DNA from: Crocinitomicaceae bacterium
GTDB taxonomy: Bacteria > Bacteroidota > Bacteroidia > Flavobacteriales_D > Crocinitomicaceae
Direction of reading: 5' to 3'
NCBI GenBank assembly: GCA_025210175.1
Contig: JAOASF010000119.1
Coordinates: 1 to 41,868 of the forward strand
Length of the DNA: 41,868 bases
Made by a program: the position numbers and the translations under genes. Positions 16,551-24,601 of this stretch are shown here, in pieces (within the stretch, counting starts at the first letter, position 1; every line of letters begins with the position of its first letter). The notes beneath the pieces are model-generated. The model did not search any database. It saw nothing but the letters and a program-made list of their open reading frames with translations, and was not told the origin of the DNA.

Positions 16551-16558
16551 TACTTTTG
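16551..16558 (+). promoter_or_regulatory. -7 box abutting the serine hydrolase start
   Basis: TACTTTTG, a perfect TAnnTTTG, followed by CAACCCC and the ATG at 16566, only 7 bases away. This decides against the longer reading frame from 16479, which would begin upstream of the promoter. No clear -33 TTG. Confidence 0.45.
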
Positions 16559-16565
16559 CAACCCC

Positions 16566-17768
16566 ATGTTTGTCTCGCAAAAATACCTTTTAATCGCACT
16601 AGCTTTTATGCTGAACTTCGTCTTTATGCGATGTTCAAGTCCTGAACCCGTGGAGGAGAATGTCGAGCCAACGAATACCCGAATTCCCAACCCATTCAGT
16701 GCACTTTCTACTAGTGTGAAGGATAGTTTGTCTAAGGTGGTGGAAACCTGTGTAAATAGCTGGATCGACACTACTCATTTTTCAGGTGGTATACTCATTC
16801 AAAAAAACGGAGAAACGCTTTACTCCTTGTACAAGGGATATAGTAGTTATAAACTAAAGCACGAGGTAAAGCCGTATACCGCTTTTCATTTAGCATCAGT
16901 GAGTAAGGTCATCACATCCACGGCTATTTTGAGATTGATGGACCAAGGGTTGTTGGATTTAGACCAACCCGTAAAAGACATTCTTCCTCAGTTCCCGTAC
17001 AACGATATCAGTATTCGCATGCTGTTGAATCATCGGTCGGGTCTCCAGAAATACGAGTATTTTACCTATCAAGATAGCATGTGGAATTCTTCCGTTCGAC
17101 TTCGCAACGAGGATGTCCTATATCTCTTGAACAAGTTTGCAATTCCAACCTATTTTGTCCCCAATACACAATTCATGTATTGCAATACCAACTTTGCTAT
17201 TCTTGCCTTGGTAGTGGAGGAGTTGACCCAACTTGGTTTTGAGGAAGCTTTGCAAGAACTCATTTTTCAGCCTCTGGGAATGCGCAATGCCTTTGTATAC
17301 AATATGGAAAGAGATCGCTACAAAGGAAGCCAGAATTACAAGGGACATTACCAAAAACAACCCCTCCTTTTTTTAGATGGCATTTATGGCGATAAAAACA
17401 TTTATGCCTCTCCCCAAGATTTAGCAAAATTTTCAGTTGCCTTTTACGACACTTCTTTCTTAAGTTTCGCTGCAAAAGAAGAGATGTACAAAGGATATAG
17501 TTACGAACGCAGAGGGGTCAATAATTATGGATTAGGTCTGCGTTTAAAAGAGTGGGAGGGACACCCCAATTTGTATTATCACCACGGTTGGTGGCATGGT
17601 AATACGGCTACTTTTGTCCACATACCACAAGATTCAGCTGTCATTATTGCTGTGTCGAATAAGTTCAATAAACAAATTTATCGCTTGAGTCGCCTGGCTG
17701 CTATATTCGATTCCTATCCCTTTTCCCCCCATAAAAATTCTGCCCACGATGAGGTAGATTTCGATTGA
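16566..17768 (+). CDS. Beta-lactamase-family serine hydrolase (class C/PBP4-like)
   Basis: From the chosen ATG the protein has 400 residues. The N-terminus MFVSQKYLLIALAFMLNFVF is a hydrophobic signal or anchor ending in MRCSSPEP; the Cys at 23 could be lipidated, but Arg at -1 is unusual for a lipobox. The catalytic S111-V-S-K114 (SxxK) and Y205-C-N207 (YxN) motifs of the AmpC/DD-peptidase fold are intact and a late HHGWWHGNT segment supplies the HxG-type third motif. Such proteins are esterases, D-aminopeptidases or peptidoglycan-related hydrolases; true beta-lactamase activity cannot be claimed. The gene stands alone, divergent from rpsF. Confidence 0.85.
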   Translation: MFVSQKYLLIALAFMLNFVFMRCSSPEPVEENVEPTNTRIPNPFSALSTSVKDSLSKVVETCVNSWIDTTHFSGGILIQKNGETLYSLYKGYSSYKLKHEVKPYTAFHLASVSKVITSTAILRLMDQGLLDLDQPVKDILPQFPYNDISIRMLLNHRSGLQKYEYFTYQDSMWNSSVRLRNEDVLYLLNKFAIPTYFVPNTQFMYCNTNFAILALVVEELTQLGFEEALQELIFQPLGMRNAFVYNMERDRYKGSQNYKGHYQKQPLLFLDGIYGDKNIYASPQDLAKFSVAFYDTSFLSFAAKEEMYKGYSYERRGVNNYGLGLRLKEWEGHPNLYYHHGWWHGNTATFVHIPQDSAVIIAVSNKFNKQIYRLSRLAAIFDSYPFSPHKNSAHDEVDFD

Positions 17769-17860
17769 TGAAAGAATAGACACTGAATAGCTTGCTAGAA
17801 TTTCAAGAAATGGTGAAAAAAATCACTAAAATCCCAAAGGTTAATCCCTTAGTATTCGCC

Positions 17861-17887
17861 TTGTTTCGCAGCAATTCGCTATCTTCG
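17861..17887 (+). promoter_or_regulatory. Probable acnB promoter
   Basis: TTG (17861-17863), a 16-base spacer and TATCTTCG (17880-17887), one mismatch from TAnnTTTG, followed by CG. Leader about 93-97 bases. The spacer is short for this promoter class. The small open frame covering this stretch (17792-17977) is not taken as a gene. Confidence 0.45.
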
Positions 17888-17984
17888 CGCGGTGAAATAA
17901 CGGGACCCTATTTGCGCATTGTAAATCCAGTTCCATTCACACAGAAATTACAATACAAATCACAGGATAAATACTAAATCCAAT

Positions 17985-20696
17985 ATGAGCAATTATCAAG
18001 AATACCTTCAAGAAATTGAAGAACGTAAAGGTCAAGGACTTCATCCGAAACCAATCGACAGCGCTGAATTAACGAACGAAATTATTGCGCAAATCAAGGA
18101 TGCGAACAATGCTAATCGCAAAGATTCTTTACAGTTCTTTATCTACAATACCTTGCCTGGAACAACGCCAGCGGCAGGAGCGAAGGCAAAGTTCTTGAAA
18201 GAAATCATTTTGGGTGAAGTTTCTGTTGAGGAAATTACGCCAACATTTGCCTTCGAATTGTTGTCGCACATGAAAGGTGGACCATCAATCGAAGTGTTGT
18301 TGGATATCGCACTAGGTGCAGATGCTGCATTAGCTGCTCAATCTGCGGCGGTTTTGAAGAGTCAAGTTTTCTTGTACGATGCTGATATGGCTCGTTTGAA
18401 AGCGGCTTTCGAAGCTGGAAACACGGTTGCAAAAGACATTTTGGAAAGCTATGCTAAAGCGGAGTTCTTTACGAAATTGCCAGAGGTTGCAGAAGAAATC
18501 AAAGTGGTGACTTACATCGCAGGTGAGGGAGATATCTCTACGGATTTATTGTCACCAGGAAACCAAGCACACTCTCGTGCTGACCGTGAGTTGCACGGAA
18601 AATGTATGATTACACCTCAAGCTCAAGAGGAAATCACAGCATTGAAAGCGCAACACCCAGATAAAAGTGTCATGTTGATCGCTGAGAAAGGAACAATGGG
18701 GGTTGGTTCTTCACGTATGTCGGGTGTAAACAATGTTGCATTGTGGACAGGTAAACAAGCTTCTCCTTACGTGCCTTTCGTTAACGTTGCTCCTATCGTT
18801 GCTGGAACAAACGGAATTTCTCCCATCTTCTTGACAACTGTTGATGTAACAGGAGGTATTGGTTTGGACTTGAAAAACTGGGTGAAGCTTACAGATGCTG
18901 AAGGAAACTTGGTGCGCGACGAGGCTGGTGAACCAATCTTGGAGCAAGCCTACTCTGTGGCTACAGGGACTGTTTTGACCATCAATACAAAAACGAAAAA
19001 ATTATACAACGGCGAACAAGAGTTGATCGACATCGCTAAGGCTTTGACTCCACAGAAAATGGAATTCATCAAAGCAGGAGGTTCTTACGCGATCGTTTTC
19101 GGTAAGAAGATTCAAACATTCGCGGCTAAGACTTTGGGTGTAACAGCACCAGTTGTTTTCGCTCCTTCAAAAGAGATTTCAAACGACGGACAAGGTTTGA
19201 CAGCGGTGGAGAAAATCTTTAACCGCAATGCTGTTGGAACAACTCCAGGAAAAACATTGCACGCTGGATCTGACGTTCGCGTAGAAGTGAACATCGTAGG
19301 ATCGCAAGATACAACAGGTTTGATGACAGCTCAAGAGTTGGAATCAATGGCTGCTACGGTTATTTCTCCAATCGTTGATGGTGCTTACCAATCTGGATGT
19401 CACACAGCATCTGTTTGGGACAAAAAAGCACAAACGAACATTCCGAAATTGATGCAATTCATGAACGATTTCGGTTTGATTACAGCACGTGACCCGAAAG
19501 GCGTTTATCATTCAATGACAGACGTTATTCACAAGGTGTTAAATGACATTACAGTAGACGACTGGGCAATCATCATCGGTGGTGACTCGCATACACGTAT
19601 GTCAAAAGGAGTTGCTTTTGGAGCGGATTCAGGAACAGTTGCCTTGGCTTTGGCTACGGGTGAGGCTTCTATGCCAATTCCAGAGTCAGTAAAGGTGACT
19701 TTCAAAGGAGAGATGAAATCATGGATGGACTTCCGTGATGTTGTTCACGCGACACAAGCGCAAATGTTGCACAAGTTTGGTGGTGAGAACGTATTCCAAG
19801 GTCGTGTTATTGAGGTTCACATCGGTACTTTAACAGCGGATCAAGCGTTCACATTCACAGACTGGACAGCAGAAATGAAGGCGAAAGCTTCCATTTGTAT
19901 TTCTGAAGATGAGACTTTAATCGAGTCTTTGGAAATCGCGAAAAGCCGCATTCAGATCATGATTGAGAAGGGAATGGATAACAAAAACCAAGTTCTTCAA
20001 GGGTTGATTGATAAAGCGAACAAACGCATTGCTGAAATTCGCTCAGGTGAAAAACCAGCTTTGAAACCAGATGCAAATGCGAAATACTATGCAGAGGTTG
20101 TAGTTGACTTGGATGTAATTGCTGAGCCAATGATTGCCGATCCAGATGTAAACAATAAAGACGTTTCAAAACGATACACGCATGATACCATCCGTCCATT
20201 GTCATATTACACAGGAACTAAGAAGGTAGATCTAGGATTCGTTGGATCTTGTATGGTTCACAAAGGAGATATGAAGATTTTGGCGCAAATGTTGAAAAAC
20301 GTAGAAGCGCAAAACGGCAAGGTTGAATTCCAAGCTCCTTTGGTGGTAGCTCCTCCAACATACAACATTGTTGACGAGTTGAAGGCAGAAGGTGACTGGG
20401 AAGTATTGGTTAAGTACTCCGGATTCGAATTCGATGACAACGCTCCAAAAGGAGAGGCGCGTACAAAGTACCAAAACATGTTGTACCTAGAGCGTCCAGG
20501 ATGTAACCTATGTATGGGTAACCAGGAAAAAGCAGAGAAAGGTGACACCGTAATGGCGACATCCACTCGTTTGTTCCAAGGACGTGTAGTAGAAGATGCT
20601 GACGGTAAAAAAGGAGAGTCTTTGCTTTCTTCAACACCGGTAGTAGTGCTATCTACCATCTTAGGAAGAACGCCAACGATTGAAGAATACAGCTAA
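17985..20696 (+). CDS. acnB: Bifunctional aconitate hydratase B / 2-methylisocitrate dehydratase
   Basis: A 903-residue [4Fe-4S] enzyme that interconverts citrate and isocitrate in the TCA cycle and can dehydrate 2-methylisocitrate. It begins with the helical HEAT-like AcnB-specific domain (SNYQEYLQEIEERKGQG onward, about 1-160), then the swivel domain and three catalytic domains. The cluster ligands are C756 (VGSCMVHKGD), C840 and C843 (PGCNLCMGNQ). GGDSHTRMS is the substrate-site loop. Codon use and a strong terminator indicate high expression. A second, non-orthologous aconitase gene lies 3.9 kb downstream on the same strand; the NUDIX-helicase module separates them. Confidence 0.96.
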   Translation: MSNYQEYLQEIEERKGQGLHPKPIDSAELTNEIIAQIKDANNANRKDSLQFFIYNTLPGTTPAAGAKAKFLKEIILGEVSVEEITPTFAFELLSHMKGGPSIEVLLDIALGADAALAAQSAAVLKSQVFLYDADMARLKAAFEAGNTVAKDILESYAKAEFFTKLPEVAEEIKVVTYIAGEGDISTDLLSPGNQAHSRADRELHGKCMITPQAQEEITALKAQHPDKSVMLIAEKGTMGVGSSRMSGVNNVALWTGKQASPYVPFVNVAPIVAGTNGISPIFLTTVDVTGGIGLDLKNWVKLTDAEGNLVRDEAGEPILEQAYSVATGTVLTINTKTKKLYNGEQELIDIAKALTPQKMEFIKAGGSYAIVFGKKIQTFAAKTLGVTAPVVFAPSKEISNDGQGLTAVEKIFNRNAVGTTPGKTLHAGSDVRVEVNIVGSQDTTGLMTAQELESMAATVISPIVDGAYQSGCHTASVWDKKAQTNIPKLMQFMNDFGLITARDPKGVYHSMTDVIHKVLNDITVDDWAIIIGGDSHTRMSKGVAFGADSGTVALALATGEASMPIPESVKVTFKGEMKSWMDFRDVVHATQAQMLHKFGGENVFQGRVIEVHIGTLTADQAFTFTDWTAEMKAKASICISEDETLIESLEIAKSRIQIMIEKGMDNKNQVLQGLIDKANKRIAEIRSGEKPALKPDANAKYYAEVVVDLDVIAEPMIADPDVNNKDVSKRYTHDTIRPLSYYTGTKKVDLGFVGSCMVHKGDMKILAQMLKNVEAQNGKVEFQAPLVVAPPTYNIVDELKAEGDWEVLVKYSGFEFDDNAPKGEARTKYQNMLYLERPGCNLCMGNQEKAEKGDTVMATSTRLFQGRVVEDADGKKGESLLSSTPVVVLSTILGRTPTIEEYS

Positions 20697-20776
20697 GCAG
20701 TAGAAGGAATCGAGTTGACAAAATTCGCTCCATCTCACAAGTTATTGGTGAATTAATCGAAACGAAATAAAAAAGA

Positions 20777-20806
20777 AAAGCCCGCTTTTGAAGTGGGCTT
20801 TTTTTT
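20777..20806 (+). terminator. acnB terminator
   Basis: AAAGCCCGCTT (20777-20787) pairs with AAGTGGGCTTT (20791-20801), one G-T wobble that works only on the plus strand, followed by TTTTTT. It also separates acnB from the convergent helicase gene. Confidence 0.9.
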
Positions 20807-20829
20807 CGTAAAAACAATATTGTATCGTT

Positions 20830-23800
20830 TTAACCGACTCTCAATTTTGCAGCATCTTTCCATAAGTAATGAGGTATAGGTTCATTTAACTCCCATTTTA
20901 TATTCATAGGTTTGGCTCCATAGAATTCATTTAGGCTACCTTCACCAATGAAAACATACCCCATAGTGTTACCATATTCATCTTTGGCTTTCTCACGAAC
21001 GAATAAAAGTATTTTCTTTTCATTTTCTTTATGTTTGATATAAGAAATGCCCTTAGATGTTTCAGGACCGGCTGCATTCTGACTTTGCCAATGAAACAAA
21101 TATTCATTTATTGCATAATCGTCATACATGGTTGTTGGAGAGAAGTTTTCTTCAGATTTGATCAGGTTTATAAAAAGCAACTCTGTATTCAACTGAGAGT
21201 TTTCAGCAACTCCTTCTCGACTTGATGATTTTTTTTCGAACGTACTGATGCCAAAAGCAGCCAAGATTTGATCTCTGGTATATCGAGAATGTACTTTTAA
21301 AGGTTGATTGTAGGGTAAATCAATTTCTATTTCTTTATGATCAATTTGGTCAATCAAAATTCCTAGAACTTCAACAATTTCTTCAACTAGTATCTTGTTT
21401 TTTCCAATTGCTCGGATGCTTTCCTCTAGTGATTTGAACTTTCCATCTTCTTGCCAAACATCATAATGCAACATTAATAACATTGATTGTTCTACTTCAT
21501 TACATTCCAAAATATTTATCTGAAAATTGCGATTTGCAAGTTTCAGGATAAATCTAAAATAGCTTGTTGAACTCGTTGAAAGCCATTTGTTTTTAATAGC
21601 TGAAATAATTTCTTTTTCATTCTTGTTTTCAAATTCAATAATTACTCCAGCCTCTTGATATAATCGTTTCCAACCATAATTTCGTGACTTATATATTGAT
21701 TGAATAGGGATATTATAGAATTCCAAAAAGCTTTTAAGTTCAAGTCGAAGAGTAGTGTCATGTCCAAAGCTCTTGATTTTAGCGATTAACTTATTGCGAT
21801 TAATGGATGTAGCTAGTTTTATATTTTCTAAAATGATTTCTTTAGCTTTTTTCTCTAAGACAACCGAGCACCCTAAAGGTAAGTGAGGAAAATTATCTTC
21901 GATTTCTTTGCCTATCGTAGTTGTTGTTTTCCCAATTAATGCTCTGAACTTGTTTTCAAAATTGTACTCGGGTCTTCCATTTCCGACAAAGTCTAAGACT
22001 GTCAAACAGTCTTTATCATCCGATAATCGTAGACCTCTTCCTAACTGTTGTAAGAAAATGGTCAAACTTTCAGTTGGCCTCAAAAAGAGGACAGTATCAA
22101 TTTCAGGTATGTCAACTCCCTCATTAAAAATATCAACCACAAATAGATAATTGATTTCTCGATTGATTAATTGGCTCCTGATCTTTTCTCTATTTCGATC
22201 ATGTGTACTTGTCAAAAAGTCTGCCTTCAGTCCGGCTAAAGTAAATTTTTCAGCCATGTATTTAGCATGTTCCATTGAAATGCAAAAACCAATGGCTCGC
22301 ACCTCCGTTTTTTCCTTAGTGTATTTTTCTAGGGCACTAATAATCTCGCCAACCCGTTTGTCGTTGGAGGTATAAATATTCGTTAATTCGCTAGGGAGAT
22401 ATCTACCCTTTACCCAGGAAACACTGGATAAATCGACACTATCTGATACTCCAAAATATTGAAAAGGACAAAGTAATTTTCTATTCATCGCTTCGGGAAG
22501 TCTTATCTCTGCAGCAATTTTGTTGTGAAAATCTTCTTGAATGTTTCCTCCATCCATCCTTTCAGGTGTTGCAGTTAGACCTAAAAGCACTTTTGGTTTA
22601 AAATAATCGATTATTCCTCTATAGCTGTTCGCTGTCAAATGATGGCATTCGTCAATTACAATGAAATCATAATATTGAGGAGATAAGGTTAAATTATTTA
22701 ACCTATTATTTAATGTTTGAACAGAAGCAAAGACGTTTTCGTAGCTACTAGGTTCATTACCACCCTCCCACATTTCACCAAAATTGTTATCCCTTAAAAT
22801 CATGCGGTAGGTAGTCAATGATTGTAAAAGAATTTCTTTACGGTGCGCCAAAAACAAAAGCTTACACGATGAGTTGTTTTGTTTGAAAAATTTGTAGTCA
22901 AATGCAGAAATTACTGTTTTTCCAGTACCTGTTGCAGCGACAATCAAATTTCTATTTCTATTATGGACTAATCTTTCTACTTCTAATTTTTCTAAAATTT
23001 CAGATTGAAAAGGGAATGGCTTGATATCAAAAAATGAAATATTTATTTCCGAGGGTTTAGAAATTTTTCCATAGTTCAAAGAGTCAATCAATTTCTCTTT
23101 GTGTATTTGATCATTAAAAATTTCAAAATCGTCGCTTTGCCAATAAGAGTCGAAAGTCTTTTGAAATTTATCGATTATATGACTTACTTCTTTAGTAGTA
23201 ATTTTAATGTTCCATTCCAAACCATCCGTCAAGGCAGATCTTGAAAAATTGGAAGACCCAATATAACCAGTGTGAAAGCCTGTGTTTCTGTAAAACAAAT
23301 ATGCCTTGGCATGCAATCTTTCGTTACCTGTGTTGTAAGAAATTTTCACCTCAGTATTGTCTAACTTCGAGAGTAAATGAATCGCTTTGTAATCGGAAGC
23401 TCCCATATAAGTGGTGGTTATTACTCTTAGTTTACCCCCTCTTTTCGTGAATTCTTTTAATTCTCTCTCTAAAATTATTATCCCTTTAAATTTGATGAAA
23501 GAGACCAATAAATCAATTTTATCTGCGGATAATATTTCTTTTTTTAGCTCACTTTCAAGAGATAAGCCACCATTCCCTCCTGTAAATAGTTCGCTATGAG
23601 TAAGCCTTGTATAAGGAGTTATTTCTTTTAAATACAGACTAAAATCAGAGTAATTGGCATCTATTTTGTTAAATACGGCCTTTAAAATTTCTCCTTCAAC
23701 CTCAATAAGGTCGTTTGTAAAATCTTCTTTTTGAAGTTCTTCCTTCAAAAGTCGAATTATTTTATTCGCAATTTCAATTTGACGCTCAATACAATTATCT

Positions 23801-23976
23801 CCCTTGATAAAACTTAAGGCATGTTTTACCGATTGCGACAAGTGTTGTGCTAATATTTTCGAAGCCTCTTCTTTATCAATTTTGGTTTTTTGGATTTCGT
23901 ATGAGCTTCTGTCTAACTCATTGATCTTTTGGGCAACTAATTTTGTAACTAATTCTTCATAAATCCCCTGATTCAT
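20830..23976 (-). CDS. PLD-nuclease-like / SF2 helicase / DUF3427 protein
   Basis: The ATG at 23976 gives 1048 residues; the longer frame from 24054 is rejected because 23976 overlaps the NUDIX stop codon as ATGA. Layout: an N-terminal helical region (1-130); a phospholipase D-like domain (about 135-290) with H222-A-K224 and GSSN (240-243), i.e. one HxK half-site; an SF2 DEAD/DEAH helicase with Walker A GTGKT (350-354), DECH (442-445), TAT (468-470) and the motif V/VI segment GVDIPEIDTV to QQLGRGLR; and a C-terminal DUF3427 domain with the SPTTMYDDYAINEYLFHWQSQ signature. The family is often annotated as a type III restriction-like helicase. Here it pairs with a NUDIX hydrolase and is visibly AT-richer than the flanking aconitase genes. 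A nucleic-acid defence role is inference; DNA repair is the alternative. Confidence 0.88.
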   Translation of the reverse strand: MNQGIYEELVTKLVAQKINELDRSSYEIQKTKIDKEEASKILAQHLSQSVKHALSFIKGDNCIERQIEIANKIIRLLKEELQKEDFTNDLIEVEGEILKAVFNKIDANYSDFSLYLKEITPYTRLTHSELFTGGNGGLSLESELKKEILSADKIDLLVSFIKFKGIIILERELKEFTKRGGKLRVITTTYMGASDYKAIHLLSKLDNTEVKISYNTGNERLHAKAYLFYRNTGFHTGYIGSSNFSRSALTDGLEWNIKITTKEVSHIIDKFQKTFDSYWQSDDFEIFNDQIHKEKLIDSLNYGKISKPSEINISFFDIKPFPFQSEILEKLEVERLVHNRNRNLIVAATGTGKTVISAFDYKFFKQNNSSCKLLFLAHRKEILLQSLTTYRMILRDNNFGEMWEGGNEPSSYENVFASVQTLNNRLNNLTLSPQYYDFIVIDECHHLTANSYRGIIDYFKPKVLLGLTATPERMDGGNIQEDFHNKIAAEIRLPEAMNRKLLCPFQYFGVSDSVDLSSVSWVKGRYLPSELTNIYTSNDKRVGEIISALEKYTKEKTEVRAIGFCISMEHAKYMAEKFTLAGLKADFLTSTHDRNREKIRSQLINREINYLFVVDIFNEGVDIPEIDTVLFLRPTESLTIFLQQLGRGLRLSDDKDCLTVLDFVGNGRPEYNFENKFRALIGKTTTTIGKEIEDNFPHLPLGCSVVLEKKAKEIILENIKLATSINRNKLIAKIKSFGHDTTLRLELKSFLEFYNIPIQSIYKSRNYGWKRLYQEAGVIIEFENKNEKEIISAIKNKWLSTSSTSYFRFILKLANRNFQINILECNEVEQSMLLMLHYDVWQEDGKFKSLEESIRAIGKNKILVEEIVEVLGILIDQIDHKEIEIDLPYNQPLKVHSRYTRDQILAAFGISTFEKKSSSREGVAENSQLNTELLFINLIKSEENFSPTTMYDDYAINEYLFHWQSQNAAGPETSKGISYIKHKENEKKILLFVREKAKDEYGNTMGYVFIGEGSLNEFYGAKPMNIKWELNEPIPHYLWKDAAKLRVG

Positions 23977-24365
23977 AATGTTTGGAGTTTTTGTACAATT
24001 GGAATATCCGCAGCCGCCCAATCCAGTTGATTTAAATTTTCCACAGTAAGCCACTTTTGATTGATATGCTCTCTTAGTGTAATTTGTTTTGATTCAAGCT
24101 CACAAATGAAACAATGCATTGTCAATTCAAAATCTGGATATTGATGGATCACAGTACGAAATTCATTTTTAATATCAGGTGAAATATTTAGCTCTTCCTT
24201 CAATTCTCTTTTTAAAGCTTCTTCTTTTGTTTCACCTTCTTCAATTTTGCCTCCTGGAAATTCAAATTTTTCAGAAATGTACTCTAATTTGTTTTTTGGT
24301 CTTTGTACACAAAGGATTTGATTTTTAAAAAAAATAACACCAGCAACTACTTCGATCTTTTTCAT
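23973..24365 (-). CDS. NUDIX hydrolase, MutT-like (deoxy)nucleoside triphosphate pyrophosphohydrolase
   Basis: A 130-residue protein with the MutT start (KKIEVVAGVIFFKNQILCVQR) and a Nudix box from G39 to I61: GKIEEGE, seven residues, then RELKEELNI. The catalytic glutamates E54, E57 and E58 are present; the late glycine of the box is Asn60. FEFPGGK matches the substrate loop of MutT, which hydrolyses 8-oxo-dGTP, but specificity cannot be read here. It is translationally coupled to the PLD-helicase (ATGA overlap, 4 bases) and is the promoter-proximal gene. I see no clear TAnnTTTG promoter upstream. The strict coupling suggests that the two proteins act together. Confidence 0.88.
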   Translation of the reverse strand: MKKIEVVAGVIFFKNQILCVQRPKNKLEYISEKFEFPGGKIEEGETKEEALKRELKEELNISPDIKNEFRTVIHQYPDFELTMHCFICELESKQITLREHINQKWLTVENLNQLDWAAADIPIVQKLQTL

Positions 24366-24601
24366 TTTTTTTATTCAAATTCGCCCAAGACAAAACCTTT
24401 CAAAGAATATGATCATCCTTTAAATGAGGCTGTAATACACAGTTCGAGTTTGAATTTACGCTTTTTGGGAAAATCAATTTAGGAAAGTTTGAAGTTCATT
24501 TTATTTCTCTATCCCTAATCAACAGAATCTATCTCTTAACAACCTTTAAATCCCCTTGAGGATTGCCGAAGAATGGTTAAATTCAAGAAAAAATTAACCA
24601 A
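24366..24601. other. Divergent intergenic region between the NUDIX module and aconitase
   Basis: 236 bases holding both divergent promoters in principle. I see no perfect TAnnTTTG box on either strand; weak candidates are a minus-strand TATTCTTTG (spacing off by one) near 24401-24409 and a plus-strand TAAATTCA near 24579. No small gene, RNA or repeat recognised. Confidence 0.4.

Noticed and set aside
17792..17977. 61-codon open frame before acnB
   Set aside because: It covers the likely acnB promoter (17861-17887), has no recognisable protein features and no homologous look.
23977..24054. 26-residue N-terminal extension of the helicase
   Set aside because: It is out of frame inside the NUDIX gene; the ATGA overlap at 23976 is the coupled start.
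20830..24365. Assignment of the helicase module to DISARM, Mokosh or type III restriction
   Set aside because: No DUF1998 gene, methyltransferase or SF1 RNA helicase is present; only the PLD-plus-helicase idea is shared.
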